From an uncultured Streptococcus sp. (GTDB lineage: Bacteria; Bacillota; Bacilli; Lactobacillales; Streptococcaceae), in assembly GCA_900755085.1 (NCBI GenBank), contig CAAEFF010000048.1, forward strand, positions 1 to 7,256: 7,256 bases of DNA, in the 5' to 3' direction. The notes under the pieces were generated by a model. The model was not told where the DNA came from, did not search any database, and saw only the letters and a program-made list of their open reading frames with translations. Below, in pieces: positions 1 to 6,087 of the stretch. Position numbers and translations under genes: made by a program. The first letter of the stretch is position 1; each line of letters opens with the position of its first letter.

Positions 1-1068
1 GACACTGAAACAGGTTTTGATGGACTGGCAGTTGCACCAATTGTCAACGGCGAACCAGATTATAAAAGTATAGCTGTGATTGCTGCAGGAACTGACCCTG
101 ATAGTCCGGTGAATAAACAAGGTCCTGTTTCACGCGATGTCTATAGTGCCATAATTGAAAGGCAAACTTACTTATCTCCACAATATAAGCTTGCTGACCA
201 ATTCGTAAAAGAGGTTATGGAAGATCCTAGATACGAAGTCAGTCAACTATCAGGTTATTCACAAGGTTCTTATATGCTAAAGGTAGGAGCTAAATACCAT
301 ATTCCAACTACAACTTTTAACGCTTGGTTCACTTATCTATCACTTTCTAATGAAGAAAAAACATTTATTGATAAAAACTCAGCTATGTTTATTGATTACC
401 GTAGAAAACATGATGATGTAGTATGGTGGAATGATTTCAACCACCCAGAATGGTATAATACTACCTTTATAAATTCTATGCCTAGCACGATTCACTGGCT
501 TGATGGATCTAGTCACAAAATTGCTGATTGGGAGTTTGATCCTGTAACAGGTCAAGTTGTTGATGGTAAAGGTGGAAAACCCTTAATTAGTGGCGTTTAT
601 CGAGCGTATGCCAATAGTCTCCGAGGGATGGCTCATTACAAGGACTTGAAATCAAAATGGTCAACAGGCGGCATTAGTAGTTCTGAGAAAATATACTTAG
701 ATGCAGCTCAAGGTTCTATTCTATCATCATCAATGGCTGCAGCAGCAAGAACTGGAGCTGATGAAGTTAGCTCTTTAGCCAAAAAAGCCAACCAAGAATT
801 ACAAGAAATTTGGTCAAAAATCGACTTTTCAAGCTACACAGCCTTAGCTCCCTATGAGGTTGAGGCGCTTTTTGCTAGCCAAGGTATCACTCAAGCACAG
901 TTTATTGAAACTTTTCAGGTAGAGACAACACAAACAGTCACTAAGATGAATGATTCCGCTCAAGAATATGAAAATTTGGATAAACAATTACAGGAAGTTA
1001 TCGAAAAAATAGTAGCGACAGATAAGCAATTAAGCAAGGAGTTTCAACAATGGAAAGAAAAGATGTAA
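1..1068 (+). CDS. Lipase-like T7SS effector, reverse LXG (TslA-like) architecture, 5'-truncated by window
   Basis: The frame is open from base 1, so the N-terminus lies outside the window; the GTG at 76 is an internal Val. 355 residues are visible. Numbered from the first visible residue, the stretch before the strand VIAAGTDPDS fits a class-3-lipase-like hydrolase. GYSQG at 85-89 is a GxSxG nucleophile elbow with Ser87. Asp138/Asp139 are acid candidates and His172 in SSHKI is the likely catalytic His. From about residue 230 to the end the protein is Ala-, Gln-, Glu- and Lys-rich and predicted helical, without catalytic motifs. Known: T7SSb LXG toxins normally carry an N-terminal helical targeting domain and a C-terminal toxin; TslA of Staphylococcus aureus is a phospholipase with the reverse order and binds two small helical partners. 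Inferred: this is a secreted membrane-lipid hydrolase of that kind. No Sec signal peptide can be assessed. It overlaps the next gene by 19 bases. An unrelated cytoplasmic lipase is the main alternative. Confidence 0.72.
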   Translation, partial: DTETGFDGLAVAPIVNGEPDYKSIAVIAAGTDPDSPVNKQGPVSRDVYSAIIERQTYLSPQYKLADQFVKEVMEDPRYEVSQLSGYSQGSYMLKVGAKYHIPTTTFNAWFTYLSLSNEEKTFIDKNSAMFIDYRRKHDDVVWWNDFNHPEWYNTTFINSMPSTIHWLDGSSHKIADWEFDPVTGQVVDGKGGKPLISGVYRAYANSLRGMAHYKDLKSKWSTGGISSSEKIYLDAAQGSILSSSMAAAARTGADEVSSLAKKANQELQEIWSKIDFSSYTALAPYEVEALFASQGITQAQFIETFQVETTQTVTKMNDSAQEYENLDKQLQEVIEKIVATDKQLSKEFQQWKEKM

Positions 1069-1442
1069 AATGGGAGGAAATCAGAGATAAAGAGAGAGAA
1101 CTGTTTAATCTAGAAGATCAATATTATCAACAAAAGAAAGAACTCGATAATAAAGCATTCGACTTAAACGAACGAAATGAAAATTTAGAAAAACTGATGT
1201 CCGAAGAAGTTGATAAAATGTATGAAATCTTAAGAAAATTTTCATCAACTCCTGATGATGTTAGCGACTACTTCACAGAAATGGATAATCTGATATACTT
1301 TTCAGAACAAGTATATCGAGAACATAGAATTAAACTCGAAGATGAGAGAGAAAAAAATTATAAAGAGTTTCGCAAAAAAAGAAATGAATTAGACGAAGAA
1401 TTTCACAAACTAAGGAGAGATTATGCAAGCACCAATGAATGA
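1050..1442 (+). CDS. Small charged helical protein, probable LXG/Tla-type T7SS partner 1
   Basis: This 130-residue protein is almost entirely helical and very rich in Glu, Lys, Asp and Arg. There is a long helix at about 5-62, a break at FSSTPDD (64-70), and a second helix at about 80-125, so a helical hairpin or coiled coil is expected. It has no signal peptide, membrane segment or enzyme motif. The ATG at 1050 follows AAGGAG (1036-1041) by 8 bases and lies inside the end of the lipase gene, so translation is probably coupled. Known: T7SSb LXG effectors are co-encoded with small helical proteins (Lap proteins, including the DUF3958 family; TlaA1/TlaA2 for TslA) that bind the helical targeting domain and are needed for export. 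Size, composition and position fit such a partner. I cannot confirm the exact family by eye, and an unrelated coiled-coil protein is possible. Confidence 0.68.
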   Translation: MERKDVKWEEIRDKERELFNLEDQYYQQKKELDNKAFDLNERNENLEKLMSEEVDKMYEILRKFSSTPDDVSDYFTEMDNLIYFSEQVYREHRIKLEDEREKNYKEFRKKRNELDEEFHKLRRDYASTNE

Positions 1443-1713
1443 ATACTACACAGATGAAGAATATCAATATGCACTGAAACAGATGTATCGAATGATGGAA
1501 AGAAACCGAATCATTGCGGAAGCAAAGTTAGCAATAACAGCAAAAAATAAATTAAAAGAAAACTTTAATAAAGCAGCTAAGAAAATTGCTACAGAAACCA
1601 AATCAACTATCACAAGCATAAACAGCCAAATGGACACTGCAATACAAGGAAAAGTTCGCAAGAGTCTTGAAGAAAAGATTCCTAATATGTTACTCAAGTA
1701 TGATAAAATTTAA
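1423..1713 (+). CDS. Small basic helical protein, probable LXG/Tla-type T7SS partner 2
   Basis: This 96-residue protein is predicted mainly helical. Its N-terminus is Tyr- and Met-rich (about 7-27), followed by a Lys/Ala-rich amphipathic region (about 30-60) and a C-terminal helix. It is basic overall, unlike the mixed-charge protein before it. Its size is that of WXG100-like or Lap-type partners, but no WXG motif is present. The ATG at 1423 is preferred because AAGGAG (1412-1417) sits 5 bases upstream; the ATG at 1435 would be 17 bases away. It overlaps the preceding gene by 20 bases, so the three genes form one tightly coupled operon. Inferred role: second escort protein for the lipase effector, possibly forming a heterodimer with the 130-residue protein. 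Family identity is not certain. No clear terminator follows it, and read-through toward xerS is possible. Confidence 0.65.
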   Translation: MQAPMNEYYTDEEYQYALKQMYRMMERNRIIAEAKLAITAKNKLKENFNKAAKKIATETKSTITSINSQMDTAIQGKVRKSLEEKIPNMLLKYDKI

Positions 1714-1769
1714 TAAAGTGGTTTAGAGTGAATGGGATAAGTTTAGATTTATAAAAAGTTTCTTATAAC

Positions 1770-1800
1770 ATCTTTCCGAAAAACTATAATTTTCTTGAAA
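1770..1800 (+). other. difSL: difSL-type chromosome dimer resolution site
   Basis: A 31-bp site lies 51 bases before the xerS start codon. The left arm is ATCTTTCCGAA, the centre AAACTATAA and the right arm TTTTCTTGAAA. The inner elements TTTCCGAAAA (1773-1782) and TTTTCTTGAAA (1790-1800) form an imperfect, asymmetric inverted repeat. Known: streptococci and lactococci use one recombinase, XerS, on an atypical asymmetric dif site found next to xerS. The arms match my memory of that site. It resolves chromosome dimers during division, with FtsK, and marks the replication terminus. Confidence 0.93.
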
Positions 1801-1823
1801 AATATATCCTGCTATGCTATACT
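1795..1823 (+). promoter_or_regulatory. xerS promoter, -35 inside the dif right arm
   Basis: The -35 TTGAAA (1795-1800) and -10 TATACT (1818-1823) are separated by exactly 17 bases, with an extended -10 TGC just before the -10. Transcription should start near 1830, giving a short leader with GGAG (1842-1845). The -35 hexamer is the last six bases of the dif site, so XerS bound there would be expected to hinder RNA polymerase; autoregulation is an inference. Confidence 0.8.
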
Positions 1824-1851
1824 ACTAGTATAGAAAGATTTGGAGAAAAAC

Positions 1852-2922
1852 ATGAAACGCGAGATCTTATTAGAACGGATTGATAAACTCAAACAAGTCA
1901 TGCCTTGGTATGTATTGGAATACTACCAATCGAAACTAGCTGTTCCATACAGTTTTACGACCTTATACGAATACTTAAAGGAATACGATCGATTTTTCAC
2001 CTGGGTTTTGGAATCTGATATTTCGGATGCTGACACTATGGCCGAGATTCCTTTAGACGTTCTGGAGCACATGACCAAGAAAGATATGGAGTCCTTTATT
2101 CTTTACTTACGTGAACGTCCTCTGCTCAATGCCAATACGACGAAAAATGGGGTTTCTCAAACAACCATTAACCGTACTCTTTCGGCACTTTCTAGTCTCT
2201 ATAAGTACTTGACTGAGGAGGTTGAAAATGAGCTAGGGGAACCTTATTTCTACCGTAACGTCATGAAGAAGGTTGCAACCAAGAAAAAGAAAGAAACCTT
2301 GGCAGCTCGAGCTGATAATATCAAGCAAAAGCTCTTTTTAGGCGATGAAACAGAAGGTTTCCTCAACTATATCGATCAGGAGTACCCGCAAACCCTCTCA
2401 AATCGCGCCTTATCTTCCTTTAATAAGAATAAAGAGCGAGATTTAGCTATTATTGCACTTCTTCTTGCCTCAGGTGTTCGTCTCTCGGAGGCGGTCAACC
2501 TAGATCTTAGAGATCTCAATCTTAAGATGATGGTGATTGACGTTACTCGAAAAGGGGGAAAACGCGACTCGGTCAATGTTGCTGCCTTTGCTAAGCCTTA
2601 TTTAGAACAATATCTCGCCATTCGAGACAAACGTTACAAGACGGAAAAGACCGATATAGCCCTATTCTTAACCTTGTATCGAGGTGTTCCAAACCGGATC
2701 GATGCTTCTAGTGTTGAAAAGATGGTGGCCAAGTATTCAGAAGATTTCAAAGTCCGCGTAACGCCCCACAAACTACGTCATACACTTGCGACTCGACTAT
2801 ATGATGCTACCAAATCACAGGTTTTAGTCAGCCACCAGCTGGGACATGCCAGCACACAAGTTACAGACTTGTATACCCACATCGTTAATGATGAGCAAAA
2901 GAATGCTTTGGATAGCTTGTGA
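1852..2922 (+). CDS. xerS: Tyrosine recombinase XerS
   Basis: This 356-residue tyrosine recombinase, the usual XerS length, resolves chromosome dimers by strand exchange at difSL in the terminus. The N-terminal SAM-like core-binding domain covers roughly residues 1-150 and the catalytic domain roughly 170-356. All catalytic residues are visible: Arg210 in VRLSE, Lys234 in TRKGGK, His306 and Arg309 in PHKLRH, His332 in LGHAS and the nucleophile Tyr342 in DLYTH. Nothing suggests loss of function. The start at 1852 is chosen because GGAG at 1842-1845 is 6 bases upstream; the in-frame TTG at 1840 overlaps that site. It is transcribed from a promoter overlapping dif and ends at a bidirectional terminator. 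Other phage or ICE integrases share the fold, but the length and the adjacent difSL make XerS nearly certain. Confidence 0.97.
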   Translation: MKREILLERIDKLKQVMPWYVLEYYQSKLAVPYSFTTLYEYLKEYDRFFTWVLESDISDADTMAEIPLDVLEHMTKKDMESFILYLRERPLLNANTTKNGVSQTTINRTLSALSSLYKYLTEEVENELGEPYFYRNVMKKVATKKKKETLAARADNIKQKLFLGDETEGFLNYIDQEYPQTLSNRALSSFNKNKERDLAIIALLLASGVRLSEAVNLDLRDLNLKMMVIDVTRKGGKRDSVNVAAFAKPYLEQYLAIRDKRYKTEKTDIALFLTLYRGVPNRIDASSVEKMVAKYSEDFKVRVTPHKLRHTLATRLYDATKSQVLVSHQLGHASTQVTDLYTHIVNDEQKNALDSL

Positions 2923-2923
2923 G

Positions 2924-2947
2924 TTTACATAACGTAAATTATGTAAA
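2924..2947. repeat. Palindrome just after the xerS stop
   Basis: TTTACATAA (2924-2932) and TTATGTAAA (2939-2947) are perfect inverted repeats of 9 bp around a 6-base spacer, beginning one base after the xerS stop codon. The stem is very A/T-rich, so it would be a weak terminator. It may be a protein-binding site, a helper hairpin to the terminator that follows, or chance. It does not match the dif arms. Confidence 0.5.
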
Positions 2948-2953
2948 AAATTA

Positions 2954-2991
2954 AAAAGAGCGATAGATTTTTGATTATCTTACGCTCTTTT
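2954..2991. terminator. Bidirectional terminator between xerS and the convergent SseB-like gene
   Basis: AAAAGAGCG (2954-2962) and CGCTCTTTT (2983-2991) form a perfect 9-bp stem around a 20-base loop. There is a T run at the 3' side on + and a matching T run on - (from the A run at 2953-2957). It serves xerS rightward and the gene at 2999-3640 leftward. Confidence 0.85.
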
Positions 2992-2998
2992 ATTCTTT

Positions 2999-3640
2999 CT
3001 ATAAAAATTCGATCCAATAATTCCGGTGGGGCTCAATAATAACTGGTTTTCCCCAGAATGATTTTAGATAGGCCAAGTTTGCAGGGGTGACCGGTCTTTT
3101 TTCACCATTGTACTTCTCAGCACTCTCTTTCGTTAAAAAGCATTTAACTGCTTCATATGGTGTACCATCGCTCGCTATTCGATCAATTCCTAAATAAGCT
3201 ATTTCATCACCGGCTTTTGGAATATCTGTAAATAGTTTACCAATAAAATAAACCGTCTTATCTTTCATTAATTCATAAGCCTTACTATTTTCCAGTCTGT
3301 TATTTGCTGCAGCGTACATAATACAAAAACTATCTACGATGTCTTTCAAAGGCGTTAATTCTTCTTTGCTGACTATAATTTCGTCGGGAGCAAGTCCACC
3401 AATGACTAAGTTTGTATAATATGGTTGTTGGATGACATTATCTAAAGCCATTCCTAATGGTAGTTGGACAGCTTGATAGCCTAATGGTTCTAGCTCCTGT
3501 TTTTTCCGGTCAAGGTGTTCTTGTGTAATACTGATATTCAAATCATATGGACTGGAAGATTGTTGCTTGCTAAAAAAAGCCACTACTATACGGTCTAACT
3601 GTTCAAATAGACCAAGATTTGCCACTGGAACTTTCATCAT
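2999..3640 (-). CDS. SseB-like two-repeat protein of unknown function
   Basis: This 213-residue soluble protein has no signal peptide or membrane segment. I see two similar halves, about residues 5-100 and 125-213. Each runs as strand-rich segments followed by a charged 'T/S-KE' segment and a terminal hydrophobic strand: LVIGGLAPDEIIVSKEEL in the first, FLTKESAEKY and then GKPVIIEPHRNYWIEFL in the second. This layout resembles the SseB (enhanced serine sensitivity) N-terminal domain, whose biochemical role is not well established. The resemblance is by eye and moderate. The start at 3640 (ATG ATG, the second at 3637 also possible) follows AAGGAG (3650-3655) by 9 bases. An ATG at 3647 is out of frame. 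It stands alone, with its own promoter and a terminator shared with xerS. The link to its neighbours is unclear. Confidence 0.75.
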   Translation of the reverse strand: MMKVPVANLGLFEQLDRIVVAFFSKQQSSSPYDLNISITQEHLDRKKQELEPLGYQAVQLPLGMALDNVIQQPYYTNLVIGGLAPDEIIVSKEELTPLKDIVDSFCIMYAAANNRLENSKAYELMKDKTVYFIGKLFTDIPKAGDEIAYLGIDRIASDGTPYEAVKCFLTKESAEKYNGEKRPVTPANLAYLKSFWGKPVIIEPHRNYWIEFL

Positions 3641-3678
3641 AGAACATAACTCCTTTTTGAAACATGCTATTATGGAGC

Positions 3679-3708
3679 ATTATACTCTTATTATGTATAA
3701 CGAGTCAA
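3679..3708 (-). promoter_or_regulatory. Promoter of the SseB-like gene
   Basis: On the minus strand, TTGACT (3703-3708) and TATAAT (3679-3684) are separated by 18 bases, near consensus for the housekeeping sigma factor. Transcription would start near 3672, leaving a leader of about 30 bases that carries AAGGAG. No operator is evident. Confidence 0.75.
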
Positions 3709-3786
3709 GTATTTTACACAAAGCAACACAATTTCGTGTATCTTATCTTTCTAGTCTTTTAGTCAGTAAAATTTGATAACTAAAGA

Positions 3787-3960
3787 TTAGCTTTCCAAAT
3801 AATAGAGCAGCTTTCGTTTAATTTTTGTAAACAATCTTTCCATTACAGATAGTGTACTTGAACTGCCAAGTGAAGTCACAATATCTGTAACTTTTATTTT
3901 TTCTTAATAGTAAGCCTCTATCATTACAAGCTCATTTGTGGTAAGATGAGTATAGGTCAT
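3787..3960 (-). pseudogene. IS30-family transposase N-terminal fragment, broken by a stop
   Basis: Read on the minus strand from the ATG at 3960, the frame gives MTYTHLTTNELVMIEAYY, then a TAA (3904-3906), then continues in the same frame as EKIKVTDIVTSLG and a degenerate tail to a second TAA at 3787-3789. The start and the 'VTDIVTSLG' helix-turn-helix region look like the N-terminus of streptococcal IS30-family transposases, recalled from memory. Roughly the first 57 codons survive of a protein that is usually more than 300 residues long; the DDE catalytic domain is absent. AAAGGA (3971-3976) is a plausible original ribosome binding site, 10 bases upstream. The element is therefore dead. The tail after about residue 32 is too diverged to align by eye. 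Confidence 0.72.
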
Positions 3961-4030
3961 TTATGTTAGTTCCTTTTAGACAAATGTGGTGTTTATCTAA
4001 GCCTAACATAGATGGCTTTTTCTGTCTAGC
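3961..4030 (-). mobile_element. Upstream end region of the IS30-family remnant
   Basis: This is the leader and probable terminal region in front of the broken transposase. It has nested inverted repeats: TATGTTAG (3962-3969) with CTAACATA (4003-4010), and inside them TTAGACAAA with TTTATCTAA (one mismatch). TAGACA (3977-3982) can also pair with TGTCTA (4023-4028). The outer edge of the element is not defined, because no opposite end or target duplication is visible. Confidence 0.5.
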
Positions 4031-4053
4031 TTTATTTTACAAATTGAGTATTA

Positions 4054-4089
4054 AAAAAAGTGAAAGAATCGATTGTCTTTCACTTTTTT
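4054..4089. terminator. Terminator of the esterase/ATP-grasp operon
   Basis: The segments 4054-4067 and 4076-4089 form a perfect 14-bp inverted repeat with core AGTGAAAGA/TCTTTCACT and an 8-base loop. It is flanked by A and T runs, so it can act in both directions. It lies about 30 bases beyond the stop codon of the ATP-grasp gene on the minus strand. Confidence 0.9.
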
Positions 4090-4121
4090 ATGTTATCTTT
4101 CTAAGAAATATTTAAACCAGC

Positions 4122-5288
4122 TTACTGTTTTCGTTGACCGAAATCATGAATCATTTGTTCCAATTCTTCGCGACTTGGAGTCGTTAACATATAGAGGTAG
4201 TCTCCTTGCAATTCAGCAAAAGCTGCGGGCATATTCTTCTTCACGCGGAATTGGTCTTTGTATTTAGCCAAGACTTCTTCTTCAGAAAGTTGGTAGGCTG
4301 CATTAGCACGACGGGATGTTGCCAAGCAATACAGAGGCTCAAAGTTTGAGGCTGGGAATGGATCACCAGCTACAACATCCGCATACCCCTTGTATAGGTC
4401 AATTGAATGCGCGTAGTTATACACATCGATGGTAAAACCACCTGCTGGACGGTTATTGTACTCAATCGCAATATAGTCATCGCCTTCACGGAAGAACTCA
4501 ATATGGAAGAACCGTTCCTTCATGCCAAAAGTCTTGACGATGGATTCACCGTATTGGCGTAGTTTTGGATCTATATCTTTTAGGATATAGTAAGAATTGT
4601 CCATTTTGTAGAGAAGCAAGTCAAGCGGTGTGTAGGCATAATCAAAGGTCGTTGAAAAGACAATATTGCCATCGTGATCAATCAAGCCATCAAAGGTACA
4701 AATCTCGCTAGAAGTGACAAATTTTTCGAAGAAGTACTCGGTATGGCCATCCCATTCGGCCTTGAAATGATCCACGTCTTCTGGTGTTTCAATTTTGAAG
4801 GTCGCTGCTGCTCCTACTCCATTGTCAGGTTTTGCGATCAACGGCAAGCCGATTTTTTTCACAGCCTTATCAATATCTTTTTCTGCTTTGACCACAGCAC
4901 CTGGAACGACTGGAACTCCTGCTTTTTTGAAGAGTTTCTTCATTTCAGATTTGAATTTTGTTTTCTTCAAGTCTTTTGGTTTGGCCCCAAAGACGTTGAA
5001 TTGCTCCCGAAGAGCGGCATCCAATTCCAACCAATATTCATTGTGAGATTCAATGCGATCAATTGGACCATGTTTATAAAAGAGAAAGGCCACGGCACGT
5101 TTGACTTCATCCAGATTTTCCAAGTTTTCAACTCGGAAATACTCTGTCAAACTCTTGCGCAAAGGTTCATCTAATTGCTCGTACGGTTCTTGACCGATCC
5201 CCAAGACAGTAATTCCTTTGTTAGCCAGCTCAATGGTAAATTGTTGGAAATTTTGTGGGTAATAAGGTGAGATCACAATATAGTTCAT
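4122..5288 (-). CDS. ATP-grasp ligase (short carbamoyl-phosphate-synthase-like), substrate unknown
   Basis: This 388-residue cytoplasmic protein has the ATP-grasp order. An N-terminal pre-ATP-grasp domain (about 1-105) begins with the strand YIVISPYYP. A lid region follows with KPDNGVGA (153-160), whose Lys153 and Gly-rich loop bind ATP phosphates. EKF (188-190) is the hinge strand near the adenine. HIEFF (262-266) and EYNNRPAGG (276-284), with Glu264, Glu276 and Asn278, are the likely metal and phosphate ligands. Such proteins are often labelled 'carbamoyl phosphate synthase large subunit', but it is too short and lacks the two-module carB layout. Known chemistry of the family is ligation of a carboxylate to an amine or other nucleophile through an acyl-phosphate; the substrates cannot be read here. 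Its start follows AAGGAG (5295-5300) by 6 bases. It is the last gene of the operon, 19 bases after an esterase gene, so the hydrolase may process its substrate or product. Confidence 0.85.
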   Translation of the reverse strand: MNYIVISPYYPQNFQQFTIELANKGITVLGIGQEPYEQLDEPLRKSLTEYFRVENLENLDEVKRAVAFLFYKHGPIDRIESHNEYWLELDAALREQFNVFGAKPKDLKKTKFKSEMKKLFKKAGVPVVPGAVVKAEKDIDKAVKKIGLPLIAKPDNGVGAAATFKIETPEDVDHFKAEWDGHTEYFFEKFVTSSEICTFDGLIDHDGNIVFSTTFDYAYTPLDLLLYKMDNSYYILKDIDPKLRQYGESIVKTFGMKERFFHIEFFREGDDYIAIEYNNRPAGGFTIDVYNYAHSIDLYKGYADVVAGDPFPASNFEPLYCLATSRRANAAYQLSEEEVLAKYKDQFRVKKNMPAAFAELQGDYLYMLTTPSREELEQMIHDFGQRKQ

Positions 5289-5307
5289 AATTGACTCCTT
5301 TTTGGCA

Positions 5308-6048
5308 TTAAAGATTCATTTGATCGAGGAAGTAAGTCATTTGCTTGCGCCACCATTCCCAGTCGTGGGCTACATCATAGCCCCATTCAGCGAACCAGGC
5401 AGGAATGTTTTTGTGATCGAAAGCTTCCTTTAGTTTATAGTAAGATGGCAGACCATCTTGCTCCCAAGCGCCTAAACCGGTACAAACGACGATCTCTGCT
5501 TGACGATAGCGGTCAATAAACCAACCATCATTTTGATTCCAAATATAGTCAGATGGAGAATTTTGGTAAATCGCTTCATCTCCTCCAAAGTCACCAACAA
5601 AGAAACGGGCATCGTAGACACCACTCAAAGCAACAACTTTATTGAAAACATCTGGATGCTGCAAGAAGAAATTAAGCGCATGGTAGGCACCCATTGAGCA
5701 ACCTGTTGTCATCATTGGATCAAACCAACCTGTTTTGTGCTTGATAAAAGGAATGGCTTCTTGGATAACGTACCGTTCATAAGCTCGGTGCATTTCTGCT
5801 CGATCATGAGGATTCTTCCAGTCACACAGCCAGCTTTCGCTGTCCACACTTGATAAGGTGAAGAATTGAATGCGTCCTTCTTCGATAAAGCGGGCACAGG
5901 CATCAATCATGCCGAAGTCATAGTATTCGTTGTGACTACCACCTGAGGATGCAAAGACCACTACAGGAATCCCTGCATGTCCATAGCGATTGACGTACAT
6001 TTCGCGGTTAAGTTGGCCACTCCAGTGGCTTAAATGTTCAATATTCAT
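5308..6048 (-). CDS. Esterase-like alpha/beta-hydrolase (COG4947-type)
   Basis: This 246-residue protein has an alpha/beta-hydrolase fold and no signal peptide, so it is probably cytoplasmic. VVVFASSGG (29-37) is the strand and loop that normally shape the oxyanion hole. GCSMG (116-120) is the nucleophile elbow with Ser118, followed by the hydrophobic helix AYHALNFFL. AHDWEWW (227-233) supplies the catalytic His228. The acid is less clear; Asp198 in the stretch before it is a candidate. The length and the HDW-type His motif fit the small esterase group related to PF00756/COG4947, for which I know no established substrate. The start follows AAGGAA (6053-6058) by 4 bases. It is the middle gene, 39 bases after another esterase and 19 bases before the ATP-grasp gene. 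The two esterases are distinct in sequence, not a recent duplication. Confidence 0.82.
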   Translation of the reverse strand: MNIEHLSHWSGQLNREMYVNRYGHAGIPVVVFASSGGSHNEYYDFGMIDACARFIEEGRIQFFTLSSVDSESWLCDWKNPHDRAEMHRAYERYVIQEAIPFIKHKTGWFDPMMTTGCSMGAYHALNFFLQHPDVFNKVVALSGVYDARFFVGDFGGDEAIYQNSPSDYIWNQNDGWFIDRYRQAEIVVCTGLGAWEQDGLPSYYKLKEAFDHKNIPAWFAEWGYDVAHDWEWWRKQMTYFLDQMNL

Positions 6049-6087
6049 AAGTTTCCTTCTTTCTCTGATAGGATGTGCGAGAGAGGG

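Larger units (their letters stand above)
3641..4121. other. Intergenic region, no intact gene
   Basis: This gap of about 480 bases holds, from left to right: the leader and promoter of the SseB-like gene (3641-3708); an A/T-rich stretch with nothing recognisable (3709-3786); a decayed IS30 transposase start with its upstream end region (3787-4030); a short A/T-rich stretch; and the terminator of the esterase/ATP-grasp operon (4054-4089). Open frames on the + strand here have no ribosome binding site and no recognisable product. Confidence 0.7.

Noticed and set aside
76..78. GTG as start of the lipase-like gene
   Set aside because: The frame stays open to base 1 with lipase-like residues before it, and no ribosome binding site precedes it; it is an internal Val codon.
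1464..1697. Minus-strand hydrophobic 77-residue frame antisense to the second partner gene, considered as a small membrane immunity protein
   Set aside because: It is a mirror of a Lys/Glu-rich helical gene, which gives hydrophobic antisense translations. It has no convincing ribosome binding site and lies wholly inside a well-supported gene.
1840..1842. TTG as start of xerS
   Set aside because: It overlaps the GGAG at 1842-1845 that serves the ATG at 1852, and XerS is normally 356 residues, matching the ATG.
2924..2947. Second dif-like site after xerS
   Set aside because: The palindrome shares neither the TTTCCGAA nor the TTTTCTTGAAA arm with the site at 1770-1800.
3567..3776. Short + strand frame across the SseB-like promoter
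   Set aside because: It runs antisense to the start, ribosome binding site and promoter of the minus-strand gene, and its product is unrecognisable.
3962..4028. Nested hairpins as a riboswitch or attenuator
   Set aside because: No intact gene lies downstream on either strand. The minus strand shows a broken IS30 transposase start immediately after, so the repeats are best explained as the IS end and leader.
4674..5174. Long + strand frame antisense to the ATP-grasp gene
   Set aside because: It is opposite a gene with clear ATP-grasp motifs and a strong ribosome binding site. The Phe/Cys-rich translation resembles no family.
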